From Rhynchospora pubera (Eukaryota > Streptophyta > Magnoliopsida > Poales > Cyperaceae), in assembly GCA_028095005.1 (NCBI GenBank), contig CM051460.1, forward strand, positions 112,193,039-112,257,038: 64,000 nucleotides of DNA, in the 5' to 3' direction. The stretch's first letter is position 1. Each line of letters opens with the position of its first letter. The notes below the pieces were generated by a model. It saw nothing but the letters and a program-made list of their open reading frames with translations, was not told the DNA's origin and searched no databases. Both the position numbers and the translations under genes were made by a program. Shown here in pieces: positions 34,851-46,894 of this stretch.

Positions 34851-37800
34851 ATGGATCGGACGTGGATGTACTCAAATGATCGGTTATCTCCAAGATTTCA
34901 AAAAGGACTTCAAGAATTTATGGTTTGTGCTAAAGAGAATATGAAAAAGAAGGAAGATGATAAAATATGTTGTCTTTGTTCTGTTTGTCAAAATTTGTTG
35001 AAATGGTCTAATTTTGAAGAAGTGAGAGTTCATTTGATTAGAGATGGGTTTCAACCAGATTATTCTCGATGGACGCTTCATGGAGAGAGTGGGGGGGAAC
35101 CTTTTATAGGTGGGACTAGTAAAGAAATTGTAAATTCACAACTTGAGGAAGAAAATGTATTATTGGATGATGAAAATGTGTTTGATGATGAAAATGTGTC
35201 TGATGATGAAAATGTAGATAATCCAGAATTGAATGATGATTTAGATGAAATTGTGAACAATATGGATGGAGATTTTGTTGATAATGTTGAAATTTTTGGT
35301 ATGTTACGTGAAGAAGATAAAATAAAGTTATATCCTGGTTGTGAATTGTCCAAACTTAATGCTGTCTTCAAATTGTTTAACTTGAAAGCAAAAAATGGAT
35401 GGAGTGATGCTAGTTTTACATCTTTGCTTGACCTTTTGCATAAAAATTTTCTCCCAAAAGATAATCAGTTACCGGATTCAGTTTATAAGGCCAAGAAGAT
35501 GTTGTGTCCTTTGAAACTAGATGTAGAGAGAATTCATGCATGTCCGAATGACTGCATATTATTCCGAAATGAGTATAGTGATCTTGATAAATGCCCAAAA
35601 TGTAAAGCATCACGGTATAGACCGAGGGACGATCAGATTGATGAAGGTAGTAAGGGACCGGCTGCCAAGGTGGTGTTTTATCTTCCAATAATACCAAGAT
35701 TTCAGCGGCTCTTTTCTAATGCGAAGGATGCAAAATTGTTGAGATGGCACGCAGACTGTAGGAAAAGAGGTGATGGAATGCTTCGGCATCCAGCAGACTC
35801 TCCGGATTGGATGAACATAGATAGGGACTTTGAAGATTTCGGCAGTGAACCCTGAAATTTAAGATTGGGATTATGCACGGACGGAATGAATCCTTATGGC
35901 AACATGAGTAGCTGTCAGTCTACGTGGCCAGTCTTGTTGTGTATTTACAATCTTCCTCCCTGGTTATGTATGAAAAGGAGATACATGATGATGCCTTTGT
36001 TGATTTCAGGTCCTAAACAACCAGGTAATGACATAGATGTGTATTTGCGTCCATTGATAGATGACCTTGGTGAATTGTGGCGTGAGGGAGTGAAAGTATT
36101 TGATGCATACTCCAGAACTGAGTTCAAGCTCCGTGCCATGATATTTTGCACGATCAATGATTTTCCTGCATACGGTAACTTGTCGGGGTATAGGAATAAA
36201 GGAGCCAAAGCGTGTCCTATTTGCCAGGAAGACACCCATTCTGTTTACTTGAAAAACTCTAGGAAAACTGTTTACTTGGGACACCGCAGGTTTCTTAAGA
36301 ACCGCAACCACCCTTACCGTCGAGATAAGGAAAGATTTGATGGTACTGAGGAGAAAGGCAAAGCCCCAATACCGTTATCTGGGTCGGGTGTATATCGACA
36401 GGTTAAGGACATAAAGGTCAAATTTGGTAAGAAATTTGCAAATGAGATTCCAAAGGGGATATGGAAGAAGAAGTCTATATTCTGGGAGCTTGAATATTAG
36501 AAGTGTTTGGAGATTAGGCATTGTCTAGATGCGATGCACATAATCAAGAACATATGTGAATCTTTGATTGGTTGCATGTTGGAAATTCAAGGAAAAACTA
36601 AAGATGGCGTGAATGCGAGGAAAGATATGGTTGCAATGGGAATTCGAAAGGATCTAGCGGCACAAGATAAGGGTAAAAGCCGAGATTGGTTACCTGCAGC
36701 ACAATTTAATTTATCAAAGGAAGAGAAGAAAAGCTTGTTGGGATGTCTGAAGTCGATTAAGGTTCCTTCTGGGTATTCCTCAAATATATCAAGAAAGGTG
36801 TCCATGAAGGATAACAAATTATATGGTATGAAGTCACATGATTATCACGTCTTGCTGACTGTGTTACTTCCAGTCGCAATTCGAGGAATTCTCAAGGAAG
36901 AAGTGAGAAAAACCGTCACTAAGTTGTGCTATTTTTTCAATGAAATTTGCTCAAAGGTGATCGATCCGAGAAAATTAGACAAGTTACAAGATGATGTTAT
37001 TTTTACCATTTGTGAGCTCGAGATGTACTTTCCGCCGTCATTCTTTGACTCCATGGTGCATTTGACTATCCATTTGGTTATGGAGATCAAAATGTGCGGT
37101 CCAGTATTTCTACGGTACATGTATCCTTTCGAAAGAGCAATGGGCCAATTGAAAGGACTAGTACGTAGTCGATCTAGACCCGAAGGAAGCATAGTGGAAG
37201 GATATGTTGCCGAGGAGGTTATTGAGTATTATACCGATTATTTGGAAGATGTCCAACCTATTGGCCTTCCAAAGTCTCGGCACGAGGGTAGACTTGAAGG
37301 AAAAGGTACAATTGGAGCCAGTACTTGTAGAGTAGATCTTGAAATGAGAACAAAAGCACATATGAAAGTCCTCCAACACATTACCGTTGTGGCACCTTAC
37401 ATCAATATGCATCTAGTCGAGCTGCGCAAACAATATCCATCTTACAACGAAAACTTGATTATTACAGAGCATCAATTATACTTTGTGCAATGGCTTAAAG
37501 AAAAGGTAGTTTCCCAGTTGAAAGAAGGAACCAAGGTCGATGAAACCGTCAAATGGTTATCGAGAGGTCCTGATTCCGTGGTCGATACCTTCCAAGGGTA
37601 TGACTTAAATGGATTTATCTGGTACACAAAAAAACAGGATGGTAAAAGCACCGTGCAAAATAGTGGAGTGTCAGTTGTAGCTTTATCTAGTAATAATGGA
37701 AAGTCTGCTACTTATTACGAATGGATTGAGGAGATTTGGGAACTAGATTATATGAAATTCAAGATACCTTTATTCAAGTGTTCTTGGATCGAGAATGGTC

Positions 37801-38229
37801 ATGGTGGAGTCAAAAAAGATAAAAATGGGTTCATAACCGTTGACTTCAAAAAAAAGGCTTATCATGAAGACCCTTTCATACTTGCAAATAAGCAAGCAAT
37901 GCAAGTTTTCTACATTGAAGATCCGGCAGATAAGAAAAGACATGTTGTCATGCAAGGTAAATGTTCAATTTATGAAGTATAACCTTTCATTTTATGAAAT
38001 ATAAGTGTTCATTTTATGAGGTATAACTGTTCTTGTAGGAAAGAGACGTATTGTTGGTGTTGGAGATGTCGTTGATGAAGAAGCATACGACCACTTCGAG
38101 AAAACACCTCCATTTTCCACTGGTATCGATGATGCATCACAGCCAGTATCGATCAGTCATAGACGTACAGACAACACCGAAGGTGTGTGGGTCGATAAAC
38201 GAAGGAAAAAAAAGAAAGCAGATGCATAA
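34851..38229 (+). pseudogene. CACTA transposase (tnp2/Transposase_21), two in-frame stops
   Basis: Catalyses cut-and-paste transposition in this family. From the ATG at 34851 the frame starts with a transposase-associated domain (WMYSNDRLSPRF .. VRVHLIRDGF, residues 1-80), an Asp/Glu-rich linker (about 100-140), then the zinc-finger-like CPNDCILF..CPKCKASRY and the tnp2 body with LRWHADCRKR, DGMNPYGNMSS, CTINDFPAYGNLSGY, ACPICQEDT, RHCLDAMHIIKN, and a CYFFNEIC / FLRYMYPFERAMGQLK end. A stop TGA at 35853-35855 and a TAG at 36498-36500 interrupt an otherwise continuous frame at positions where the family has Arg and Trp. An intron 37957-38038 leads to a last exon 38039-38229 ending in a basic RRKKKKADA tail. 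About 1,100 codons; not functional as it stands. Confidence 0.9.
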
Positions 38230-38539
38230 TCACACGTGAGTTAAAAATCTAATTTAATTTTAAATTTATATTCAAAATATTTTTATTTTGAATATTAATA
38301 ATAATTATTTTTTTTATTTTTGCAGGTGGTCAAATTAATTAGGATTTCTAACTTTGTCATGTGTAATAAAATTTTTGTACTTTAGGATTTCTAGCTTTGT
38401 CATGTTTTAAAAATTCGAATATTTTGAAATGTTTGAAAAGTTAGAAAAAGTAAAAAAAAACAGAAACAAAATATTTTAAAGAAAAATTATTACTGAAAAT
38501 TTTTTATTACTGATATAAATATCACTAATAAAAAAACAG

Positions 38540-38655
38540 ATGTTGGAAAATTTTTATTTAATCTGTAACGTTGATTTCGTAATAAACGTTACAGATGTTG
38601 GAAAATTTTTATTTAATCTGTAACGTTGATTTCATAATAAACGTTACAGATGTAC
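38540..38655. repeat. Internal cluster of subterminal-type repeats
   Basis: Two tandem units of about 55 bp, each with ATCTGTAACGTTGATTTCRT and AATAAACGTTACAGATG, lie between the two CACTA genes. They match the terminal repeats in core and pairing. Confidence 0.85.
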
Positions 38656-39819
38656 GAAAATTTTGGCGGAGTACTCGATATGGAGCGCGCGTGTACGAAA
38701 ATTTCGTAATCTCTATCTCCTCTTAGGTTTTTCCGCAAATTTCTAAGTCTCCTTTCGACTATCACACTCTCTTACTCTCTGAACAAAACCCTAGACGACC
38801 AACAAAACCCATACGAAAAACCCTTTCTCGTCGGAGTGCTTTTGGCTGGCCTTCTCTCGTCGGCGACAACACTCAATTTCCTTTTCACACATTTTCCCTT
38901 TGTTTTCCGCTTGCTTTCTCTCGCTACTTCTCTTCGCTGGAACTTCGATCGAATCTATCCGACCTCAAATTGACCTGGTATATATCTTTATATATCTTTA
39001 AATTTGGTAAAGTTCTCTTCAATCTGTCGTAAGCTCGATAGTCGCTTCGATTGGTTCTCTACCAAAGGTTGAATTTTAATTTTGGTGCTTAATTGTTGTA
39101 TAATGGATTTGTTCTTGCTGTATTTCAATTGTTGTATAATGGATTTGTTCGTGCATATTTTAGAGTTTGTCAAACTATTTCAATTTTAGTCGCTTCTGAG
39201 TGTCAGACTATGAATTTCAATTTTGGTGCTTAATTGTTGTATAATGGATTTGTTCTCTACCAAAGCTCGATAGTCGCTTCTTTTCTGTTTAGAAAAAAAT
39301 GGATTTGTTCTTGCTGTATATATTACTTATTTTAGTCATAGTCTGACATTTCAATATGAAGCTTTGTTCCCCTTTCTGAACTAAAAGTAAAAGTTGTGCG
39401 TGACTATTTAAAATCAAAGTTCATAACTGAGAATTTGTAAAACAAATTGAAAATCAAAGGAGGCCTAAGGGACTGGTTTATATAGCATGTCTATATATAA
39501 AGGGACTGGTTTCATTGTTAAAACAGTGGTACCAGTAGTTTCATTGTTGTTAGGCAATGGTTTAAAACAGATAGTAGTTACTGCCACCACTTTAATAATT
39601 TCAATTTGTGAAATAAGGCATTCATGTATGTTAAGTTGTGAATGTCATATGTGACTGTACGCACTCAATTATTAATCTGTGGAGAATAAAATAGACCCTG
39701 ATTTAGAGACATCTTTGATTTAATGGTAAAGTATTAAGAGTAAAATAGACCCTGATTTATAAAATTCTTTTATTATCAATGTGAATTACATGAAAATGTT
39801 TATTGCTATCAATTAATAG
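38656..39819 (+). other. Promoter, leader exon and leader intron of the second CACTA gene
   Basis: CT-rich leader-like DNA at 38700-38978 ends at a donor CCTG|GTATAT; the intron then runs to AATTAATAG immediately before the ATG at 39820. Within the intron a phrase with TTGGTGCTTAATTGTTGTAT and ATGGATTTGTTC is repeated about three times (39080-39260). Confidence 0.5.
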
Positions 39820-42800
39820 ATGTCTGGACAAGAAGGAGACTTTGAAAAACAGACATTGGAAGACTCTGAAGAAGGATCCGATGAAGGGACGAGAGAGAAT
39901 AAAAGAAATAGGACCAACATGGAAGAATTTAGGCGACTAAGGGCTTCAGGGCACAAATTCAAAATTACATTTGACAACGAAGGATTGCCAACCGGTGATG
40001 CGACATCAGTCAAGAAATTCGGTACATTCTGCGCGTATCTCGCTAGGGCAAGAGTGCCAATAACAATTGATTCTTGGGCGAAAGACGTTTCAAAGGATTT
40101 GAAGGATGAAATGTGGGCGGAGATCAAGGTAAACTACCTTCTCTACATTATAAAATCACCTTTTCAGTTGCCTTTTTTAAAATCATTTTATTATAATTTC
40201 TTGTTAGGACTTAGCTGTTGCGGCAAATTTTCTATGTTTTTTTTTTTTTTGAAGGTAGGCAGACGATTGTCTTCCTACAATTTCATTAAATCAAAAGAAT
40301 TTGTTACTAGTAAAATAAAGATCAAAAGAGAAAAATTTACAGTAGGCGCACTGAGCAGATTTATAAGCTCTGAACAACCTAAAATATAAGATGACTAAGA
40401 CATCCTATTGGTACTAGCACTGGCAGTAAGATAACCAAAATTTTCTATGTTTTAAAATCAATATATTTGAGCTGGAGGAGTTGACCTTTGTTTAACAATA
40501 TTTATCAACACTGAACCACCTTGAAAATGCCTTAAGATTGAAATTTATCAAGGTGCCTCAACTTGCTATTTTGATCTTATTTCAGAAAACATTCAACATC
40601 GACGATGATAATGATACCAAGATCAACAAGAAGAGAGTACTCAGGAACATGGGCAGAACTCATAGGACCTTTAGGAGTAGGCTTGTTCGCGAATTCATTA
40701 CAAGAGCTGATCCAAACAACCCCAAAAGTCCGTGCGACATATACCCTATCTCAAAGAAGGAATGGGAGGAGTTTTACCTTAAGAAAACAAGCCCAGAATT
40801 TTTGGCAAAGAGTCAACAAGGAAAGTTGTTGAGAGAGAAATGGAAGGAGGTTCACAGGCTGGGTTCCACTGGTTATAAAGGAAAGAAGAATAAGTGGAAA
40901 CCTACCGACAAGATAATAATACCAGGTGATTCTGAAGGGGTTGGTTCCACAAGCATCATCATCGGTGACTTAGAACCGAGAAGTCAACGATATTTCATGG
41001 GAAGGGTTGTGTCTACTGGAACAGAAGGTATTTACATATTCCACCAATTTGATTTGATATTGAATGTGATTTTTATATTCAATCTGATTTGATATTGAAT
41101 GTGATCATTCCGTCATATGTGGGTCAGATAGTACATTGCGAGCCTTTATCTGATTTCGATACCTACATCCAACTTGGCAGATGCGGCGATGAATTTCGTT
41201 CGTGGTATATCCCTGGAGGGTCACAGGAACAAATAGGCACTAATTTAGGGGGGCGATTCGCGTGGCCGTCAGTTGATGTGGAGCCAAGGCAAAAGGTATG
41301 CCAATTTGTTCCACATAATTCTTCTATTAATATTAATACTTGTAAGTTGTGACTTTAAGGGTGCGCTCCAGAAGGAGGTAACCAATGGAATGGAATGGGG
41401 GAACCAAAATTTCACCTGCTCCAGATTCTATTTTGGAGTTACACGATGGGAAAGGAGGTCACAAAAATGGGATTTCAGGAAACAAATTGCTATCCCCGAT
41501 TTTGGGGTGTATCCAGTGGAAATGAGGAAACTACTTTTTGTTCCAATTTTATCCTTCAACCTTCCGTTCTATAACATTGGGCCCCATCAAAAGTTAATAT
41601 TTCTCCATTGTATCAAACAAAGGTAATATAGTCATTTCATGTACTAAAATGAGGTGATAAAATATAACATCCATTTCCACTCTTTCAAATCTGGAGCAAG
41701 ATGATACTTTTTTTATTCCATTCCTTAAGCTTCCATTACATTCCATTCTCTTCTATTACCTCCTACCAAGATTGTGGAGCAAAGCCTAAGTTATGAAATT
41801 GCATGCAGAGTAAGAGCCTACATGCAGAGAAGGAGATGGAGAAGAAGGGGAAAGGGAAAGGGAAAGGGATGGGGAAGGGAAAAAAGAGGAATAGGAAGGA
41901 GAAGGAGAAGGAGAAGGAGCAGGAGCAGGAGATGGAGAAGGAGAAAGAGCAGGAGAAGGAGAAGGTGCCAAGTGAGGCATCCGGTGTTTTCCGCGATGAG
42001 CTCCTCGAAAAGAAGTTTCTTGACAAACTTTCTGATTCTGAGCGGAAAGTATACTCATTGTTGATGCTCGTAGTGGTAGGAGATGAGAGTTTTGAATTGG
42101 AGGATTGCAACCCTTGGGGTACGCACTATGAGGTGCCCTTCACGTTTAACTTGTTCGATGTCATCGAATGTTTTCGAAGAGAAGCCCTAAACACATCGAT
42201 TGTCAAGATTTACTCCTGGTATGATTTTTCGAACTTTGTTGTCATTTAATTTTCAAGAGGTCAACATGAATGGCACTGGAAAATTTCTGTTTTTAGTACT
42301 TGGCCTACTTACTGTTCTCTCTGTGAAATGAATAGCAATCTATGTTGTGTAACTGTTAATATCTAAACATTATGCTACCAAAATTTCATTAGAAGATCCA
42401 TGGGTTTAAGTTAGGTTGTAAATATGAAATCAAATATGAATTATGGTGCCCCTTGTCAATAACTGAAAGTAGAAGGGTTTAGATGCTTAATTTTTTTTCC
42501 AAGACGTGTTCTTCTTGCCTCTGATTTGGTCTGGAATTTTGGTATTTCTCCTTTGGTAGGCTATTTTGTATTACAGGTGATTATAGTATTGCTGTTTAAT
42601 TGGGAGGAGCTTAAGGTTCAGTTGTGTTTTCTCTCAAATGAATTTAGTAAGTAGCTTAAAAGTACAGAATCAGTGAGACCATTTCTCAATCGTAATGCAT
42701 TCATGAAGACCAATTACTAAAGCTCATTTTCTATAAGATGTTCAAAATAAAGAATTGTAGGGCCTAAACTGCCAAATTGTGTCTTGACCGCACTTTTGAA

Positions 42801-44722
42801 TAATTCCGCTATTTTACTTGTTCTTGCAATCTGTGTAAAATTGTTTCATAGTAAAGGGGTTGATGTGTCCTTTATTTAATATATATATGACACCATGAAT
42901 TGACCCTGTCTCAATAGTCTCCAATTATTAATGTTAAGCGTCATATCATGGCCTTTCTATATTGAGTGATACATACTTATGCGAATAAGAGTATATAGTG
43001 TATGCAATAAATTTTGATTTGATAAGTATCTAGGCAAATATCAACCATAGTATTTTCAACAATATCAGTACATGGAAACGTGTTTGAAAATATGTAGAAG
43101 TTAGGTGGTATTGATATGTTCAGTCTTAAACTATGCATATTTCAAAATCCACATTTATCTCAGCACCTGAGGCTGTCACTTTGATCATAACACCAAATTA
43201 AATCAATGCAAGACTAACTGAGAGTGAAACATTGTTCTTATGCTCCTGTAATGACGGATAACCTCCACTGGTATGAAGCAGCATCTTCAAACCCCACTTG
43301 GTACCAAGCCCACTGATGCTCTGTACTAGCACTTGGTACCCCCGTGAAACAAAGCCAACGCAACCTCAATTGAGTATACCCTCATGTTCCTCTCTATGTC
43401 GTGATCCTATAAAACTTGGCTAGTTTAGACTCACTGCTCTTTATCAACCTGAAAAATACTTTGCCTACTTACTGTATTTGATGAATATAGGTATTGGATG
43501 AAAGAACTTTCTAAAGGATATGGGTTCTCTAAAAGCATCACCATATGGGATCCAGAATTTCTACCTGAAGCTAAATTTGAGAAGAATTCTGCTTATAACG
43601 TGAATTACATGAAGAAGTCGTTCATAGATAATCCAGAGTGCACTTATTTTCTTTTGCCATATAATCAGGGGTAAGAACAATTATTATTAAACTTGTTAGT
43701 TTTGCTTCAATCAAAACAATAAGTAATCTATATTACAGGTATCATTGGACGCTCATTATCGTTGATGTCATGAAGGAGAATATTTACTTCGTAGATTCCT
43801 TGTCACGCGAAGATTGTATACAAAGATTAGTAATTAAGCCGTTTATAACTTCGTAAGTTTCAGTTTTTAAATTAGCAAAATAATAGTGATAATTTGAGAT
43901 TGTGCTTATCTCTGAATTAGAGTAATGTTTCTGCTGCTTTGTTTTCTAGGAGCAGCTGGCGACTATAAAATCATTTTAATGTTGCTGGGGTCAGCTCTAT
44001 ATGTCTAATCTAATTTAATTAATTGAATTGCATGTAGGGCATATAAAAATTACAAGATGGAAAAGGAACATAAGAGTATACGTAAAGCCCGGATATTCGA
44101 CTGGTACGACATAAAGGTACAAAGCTTATGGATTAAGAGATTAGAGTTTGTCAAACTATTCCAAAATCTTAACTAGCTACTTGATTGAATTGTGTTTTTA
44201 GGCTCCGAAACAGAAGGGCAATACAGAATGTGGGTATTTCACAATGTTGGCCATGAGACATATAATAAGCCATGTGATACAAGCCGGAGAACTACCTAGG
44301 GTATTTGTTTTAACTACTTACTAGACTATAAAGTTGAGAAAAAAATCCGCTGACTCAATAACGTTCCCCTCGCTTTTCAATTTTCTTTCTCTTATTTTTT
44401 CTTGTAAAAAGGCTTGTACTCAAATTACTGAAAATATGGGGGCAAAAATGAATAACATCCTCTCTGTGAAATGTATTGGTACTAATTTTTTTAATTCAAG
44501 TAGGCCTATGGCATTTATAAAATGTACTGGTACTTTAGGGTTTAGAGTTTAGGATAATTAATCAAATACTTTAGGATTTATGATATCAACTAATATATGT
44601 TTTGGTTTGCTTATAATCAAATGCAGAAAATCGATCCGGTTGGAAAGCCATACACTGAAGAAGACATTGGAGGAGTTGTAGATGAACTCATGGAATTCAT
44701 GTATGGTAATATATTTGGATAG
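39820..44722 (+). CDS. CACTA second gene: Transposase_24-like N-terminus plus Ulp1/SENP (C48) cysteine protease
   Basis: Exons supported: 39820-40128, 40586-41027, about 41128-41295, 41809-42218, 43491-43670, 43739-43852, 44038-44116, 44202-44300, 44627-44722. The first part has an acidic start, then WAEIK and FLAKSQQ..HRLGSTGY, matching the plant En/Spm Transposase_24 region. Exon 4 begins with a Lys/Glu/Gly repeat tract (about 50 residues). The last five exons form a Ulp1 domain: WDPEFLP, GYHWTLIIVD (catalytic His), YFVDSL (Asp) and KQKGNTECGYF (Gln and Cys nucleophile). Family function is cleavage of SUMO-type isopeptides; a target here is unknown. The 40586-41027 to 41128 junction is out of phase, so either a splice site is missed or one base is lost. 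All C48 exons join in phase with no stop. Confidence 0.75.
40241..40437 (-). mobile_element. Truncated LINE 3' tail inserted in an intron of the CACTA gene
   Basis: 16-bp direct repeats AAATTTTCTATGTTTT (40225-40240 and 40438-40453) flank a segment that on the minus strand ends in GTCTGCCTACCTTC and poly-A. Variable-length duplication plus poly-A tail is the mark of target-primed insertion. Confidence 0.8.
41359..41786. mobile_element. Harbinger-type MITE in an intron of the CACTA gene
   Basis: Inverted ends GGGTGCGCTCCA and (inverted) GGCTTTGCTCCA, flanked by TAA on both sides (41356-41358, 41787-41789). Inner arms AGGAGGTAACC..TGGAATGGAATGG pair with ATTCCATTC..TTACCTCCT. Confidence 0.7.
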
Positions 44723-45009
44723 TCAATTTGAAATGTATCATGACTGATCGAACTAAACAAATGGATATTATATTTTTGTTGAACTTAATTTTTTTTCTCA
44801 TTTGCATGGCTTGTTTGTTATTTTGATGTGTATATATATGGATATATCCATGTGTTTGTGTGTATAGGAGTTGTGATATGCATGTTAGTCAAAAAACAGG
44901 TTACAGAATCCTATATTCTGTATGTTTGGTACATGATGTACCAGTTGATACGGCTAGCAACATGGGCTAGCCACAGGATACAAGCTCTATAAAAAAAATA
45001 AATAAACAA

Positions 45010-45240
45010 TGTGCAACGTTCTTTTCAAAAAACATGTTACAGAATACCATAATTCTGTAACGTTTGTTTCAAATAAAACGTTACAGATTTATTCAGAAAA
45101 TCCTGTGTCATTAATAATCTGAAACGTTGTTTTTGAAAAGAGCGTTGCAGATCTGTAACGTTTAATACTTTTGTAACGGGGCCTACTGTAACGTGCCCAT
45201 GAACGTTACAGATCAATTTTTTTGAACGTTACAAAAAGGA
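45010..45240. repeat. 3' subterminal repeats of the CACTA element
   Basis: About ten TGTAACG / CGTTACA copies, e.g. CTGTAACGTTTGTTTC with AATAAAACGTTACAG, matching the 5' cluster. Confidence 0.85.
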
Positions 45241-45255
45241 AAATTTCGTGTAGTG

Positions 45256-46894
45256 TGAGGAAATAAGATGGACTAATTAAGGAGTCTGGACACTCTCTGC
45301 AGACTTGTACATAGTGTGCACAGAGAATGATCAATTTTTGTGATGCGTAATGCATCTAAAGTTCTAAGAACTTTCTTAATTATTACAAACTAACTTTACG
45401 TAAAAACTAATTTGATTTAAGAATTGCCATTTGAAGGATTAAGTTAAAGTTAAAAATCAGCTGTAATTAAATCAATCTTATTCCCACGAAATCAGTTTGA
45501 CATTATGACATGTACGATGGGAGATTCTATTTGCCAGGTTGCATGGTCCGAGGCCTCAACATGACGACGATTGGTTCCCTTAGTAGATGTAGTTTTCTAA
45601 AGGTGTTGCACTTCCCTTCGATACATTCACGAACTAATGGGAAGATTGTGGCACCGAAACAGGCTGGTGGGTAGTGTTGTTCAGGTTTCAATTGCGACAT
45701 GGAAACAGGCTTATGGGAATATATATTACCAGGTCCAACTGCATGCCCGGTTGTATATTTGTATGGAACCTAGCACCTTTGTTTGAACTGGCTCTCTGAT
45801 TGCCTTACATCGGCACAAGCTGCTAACAAAGGGACTCTGATTTGCCTGACATCAAATAGCCACTATATTTTTCATGCCTCTCACATTGCCTCTTCTGTGA
45901 CATCTCAATACGTTTGCAGTCGCAACCCAGCACCGAGTCAGTCCAAGAATGACCATTTGCGTCATCTCAATACGTTCGGCAGATCTTTTTACGCTTTAAT
46001 TGCAACCCAGCACAGAGTCAGTCCAAGAACGACCAGTTGCACCTGAACCATTAATGTCATTTGGCTTAACCAGAACCACTTTAAGTTGATGAGTACTCGT
46101 CAGACTCATCAACTGAATGAAATTTCACAGGATTGTCAGGTCACCCAGCTAAAGAGGGGCAACGGAAGGTTCCAGAAACAGGGTTGGAAAAAAATAGATG
46201 GCAGTAGAACAGTTCAAATTTACAGAACCAATCAAACTTTTGGAAGGGGCCACAGGGATTGTAAAACTCAAAAGGTTACAGCTCCATCTATTGACAAGAA
46301 ATGGAAAGTAACCAAAACTTCTTTCTATGCATTTCCTGATACATCTCATAACAGCATACATAAAAAAAATGCTAATTTCAAAAATTCAGCTCGATTGCTA
46401 TTTCAAATTTACTCAATAATGTAAACTATAGTGGTGGCCAACAAAAAGAAAGGAGGCTGAAACAAACTCTTGATTACATAACAAACCAAAACAACTCACT
46501 TCAGAAGTACACTTCTGGCCTAAAAAATAAAGAAGCAAGCCAACTTCAGATGCCTCACTAATAACAAAGCCAAACAACTTCTCACATGTACTACTAGGGT
46601 CGAAAGAAAAATTTTCTGACACCAAAAACACGAGGAATGACCAATATAATCTGAGGATAAAAGAAATGAGCACCAAATCAAGAGATTACTAACAACAATG
46701 GACATTCAAACCCTGATTACATATCAGACCAGTAGAAGCACAAAGAAACTACGCGTGTTGCCAATCCTACTCCAAGATATCTATACCCCTGTAGCTAAAC
46801 AAAGAGAAAACAATAAATTAGCAAATTAGATATGAACTAGTGTTTAAAACAAAGTAAAACAACTGACCCTCCAAATAAACTAACAGTCCTAAGA
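45256..46894. other. Between CACTA and F-box gene: tandem duplication and 3' UTR
   Basis: At 45898-46040 a unit of about 75 bp containing CATCTCAATACGTT, CAACCCAGCAC and GAGTCAGTCCAAGAA occurs twice. The part nearest 46895 is probably the 3' UTR of the minus-strand F-box gene. No other gene recognised. Confidence 0.5.

Larger units (their letters stand above)
33667..45255 (+). mobile_element. Complete CACTA (En/Spm) DNA transposon, 11.6 kb
   Basis: Ends CACTACCACAAAAA and, inverted, CACTACACGAAA; TGA flanks both sides (33664-33666, 45256-45258), the 3-bp duplication of CACTA elements. Subterminal repeats built on CTGTAACG/CGTTACAG occur at both ends. It holds two plus-strand genes: a tnp2-type transposase (broken) and a second gene ending in a Ulp1 protease. 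Later insertions: LINE tail 40241-40437 and MITE 41359-41786. Confidence 0.95.

Noticed and set aside
41763..42110. Ser/Phe/Pro-rich minus-strand frames
   Set aside because: Antisense shadows of the GGGAAA/GGAGAA simple repeat in the CACTA gene.
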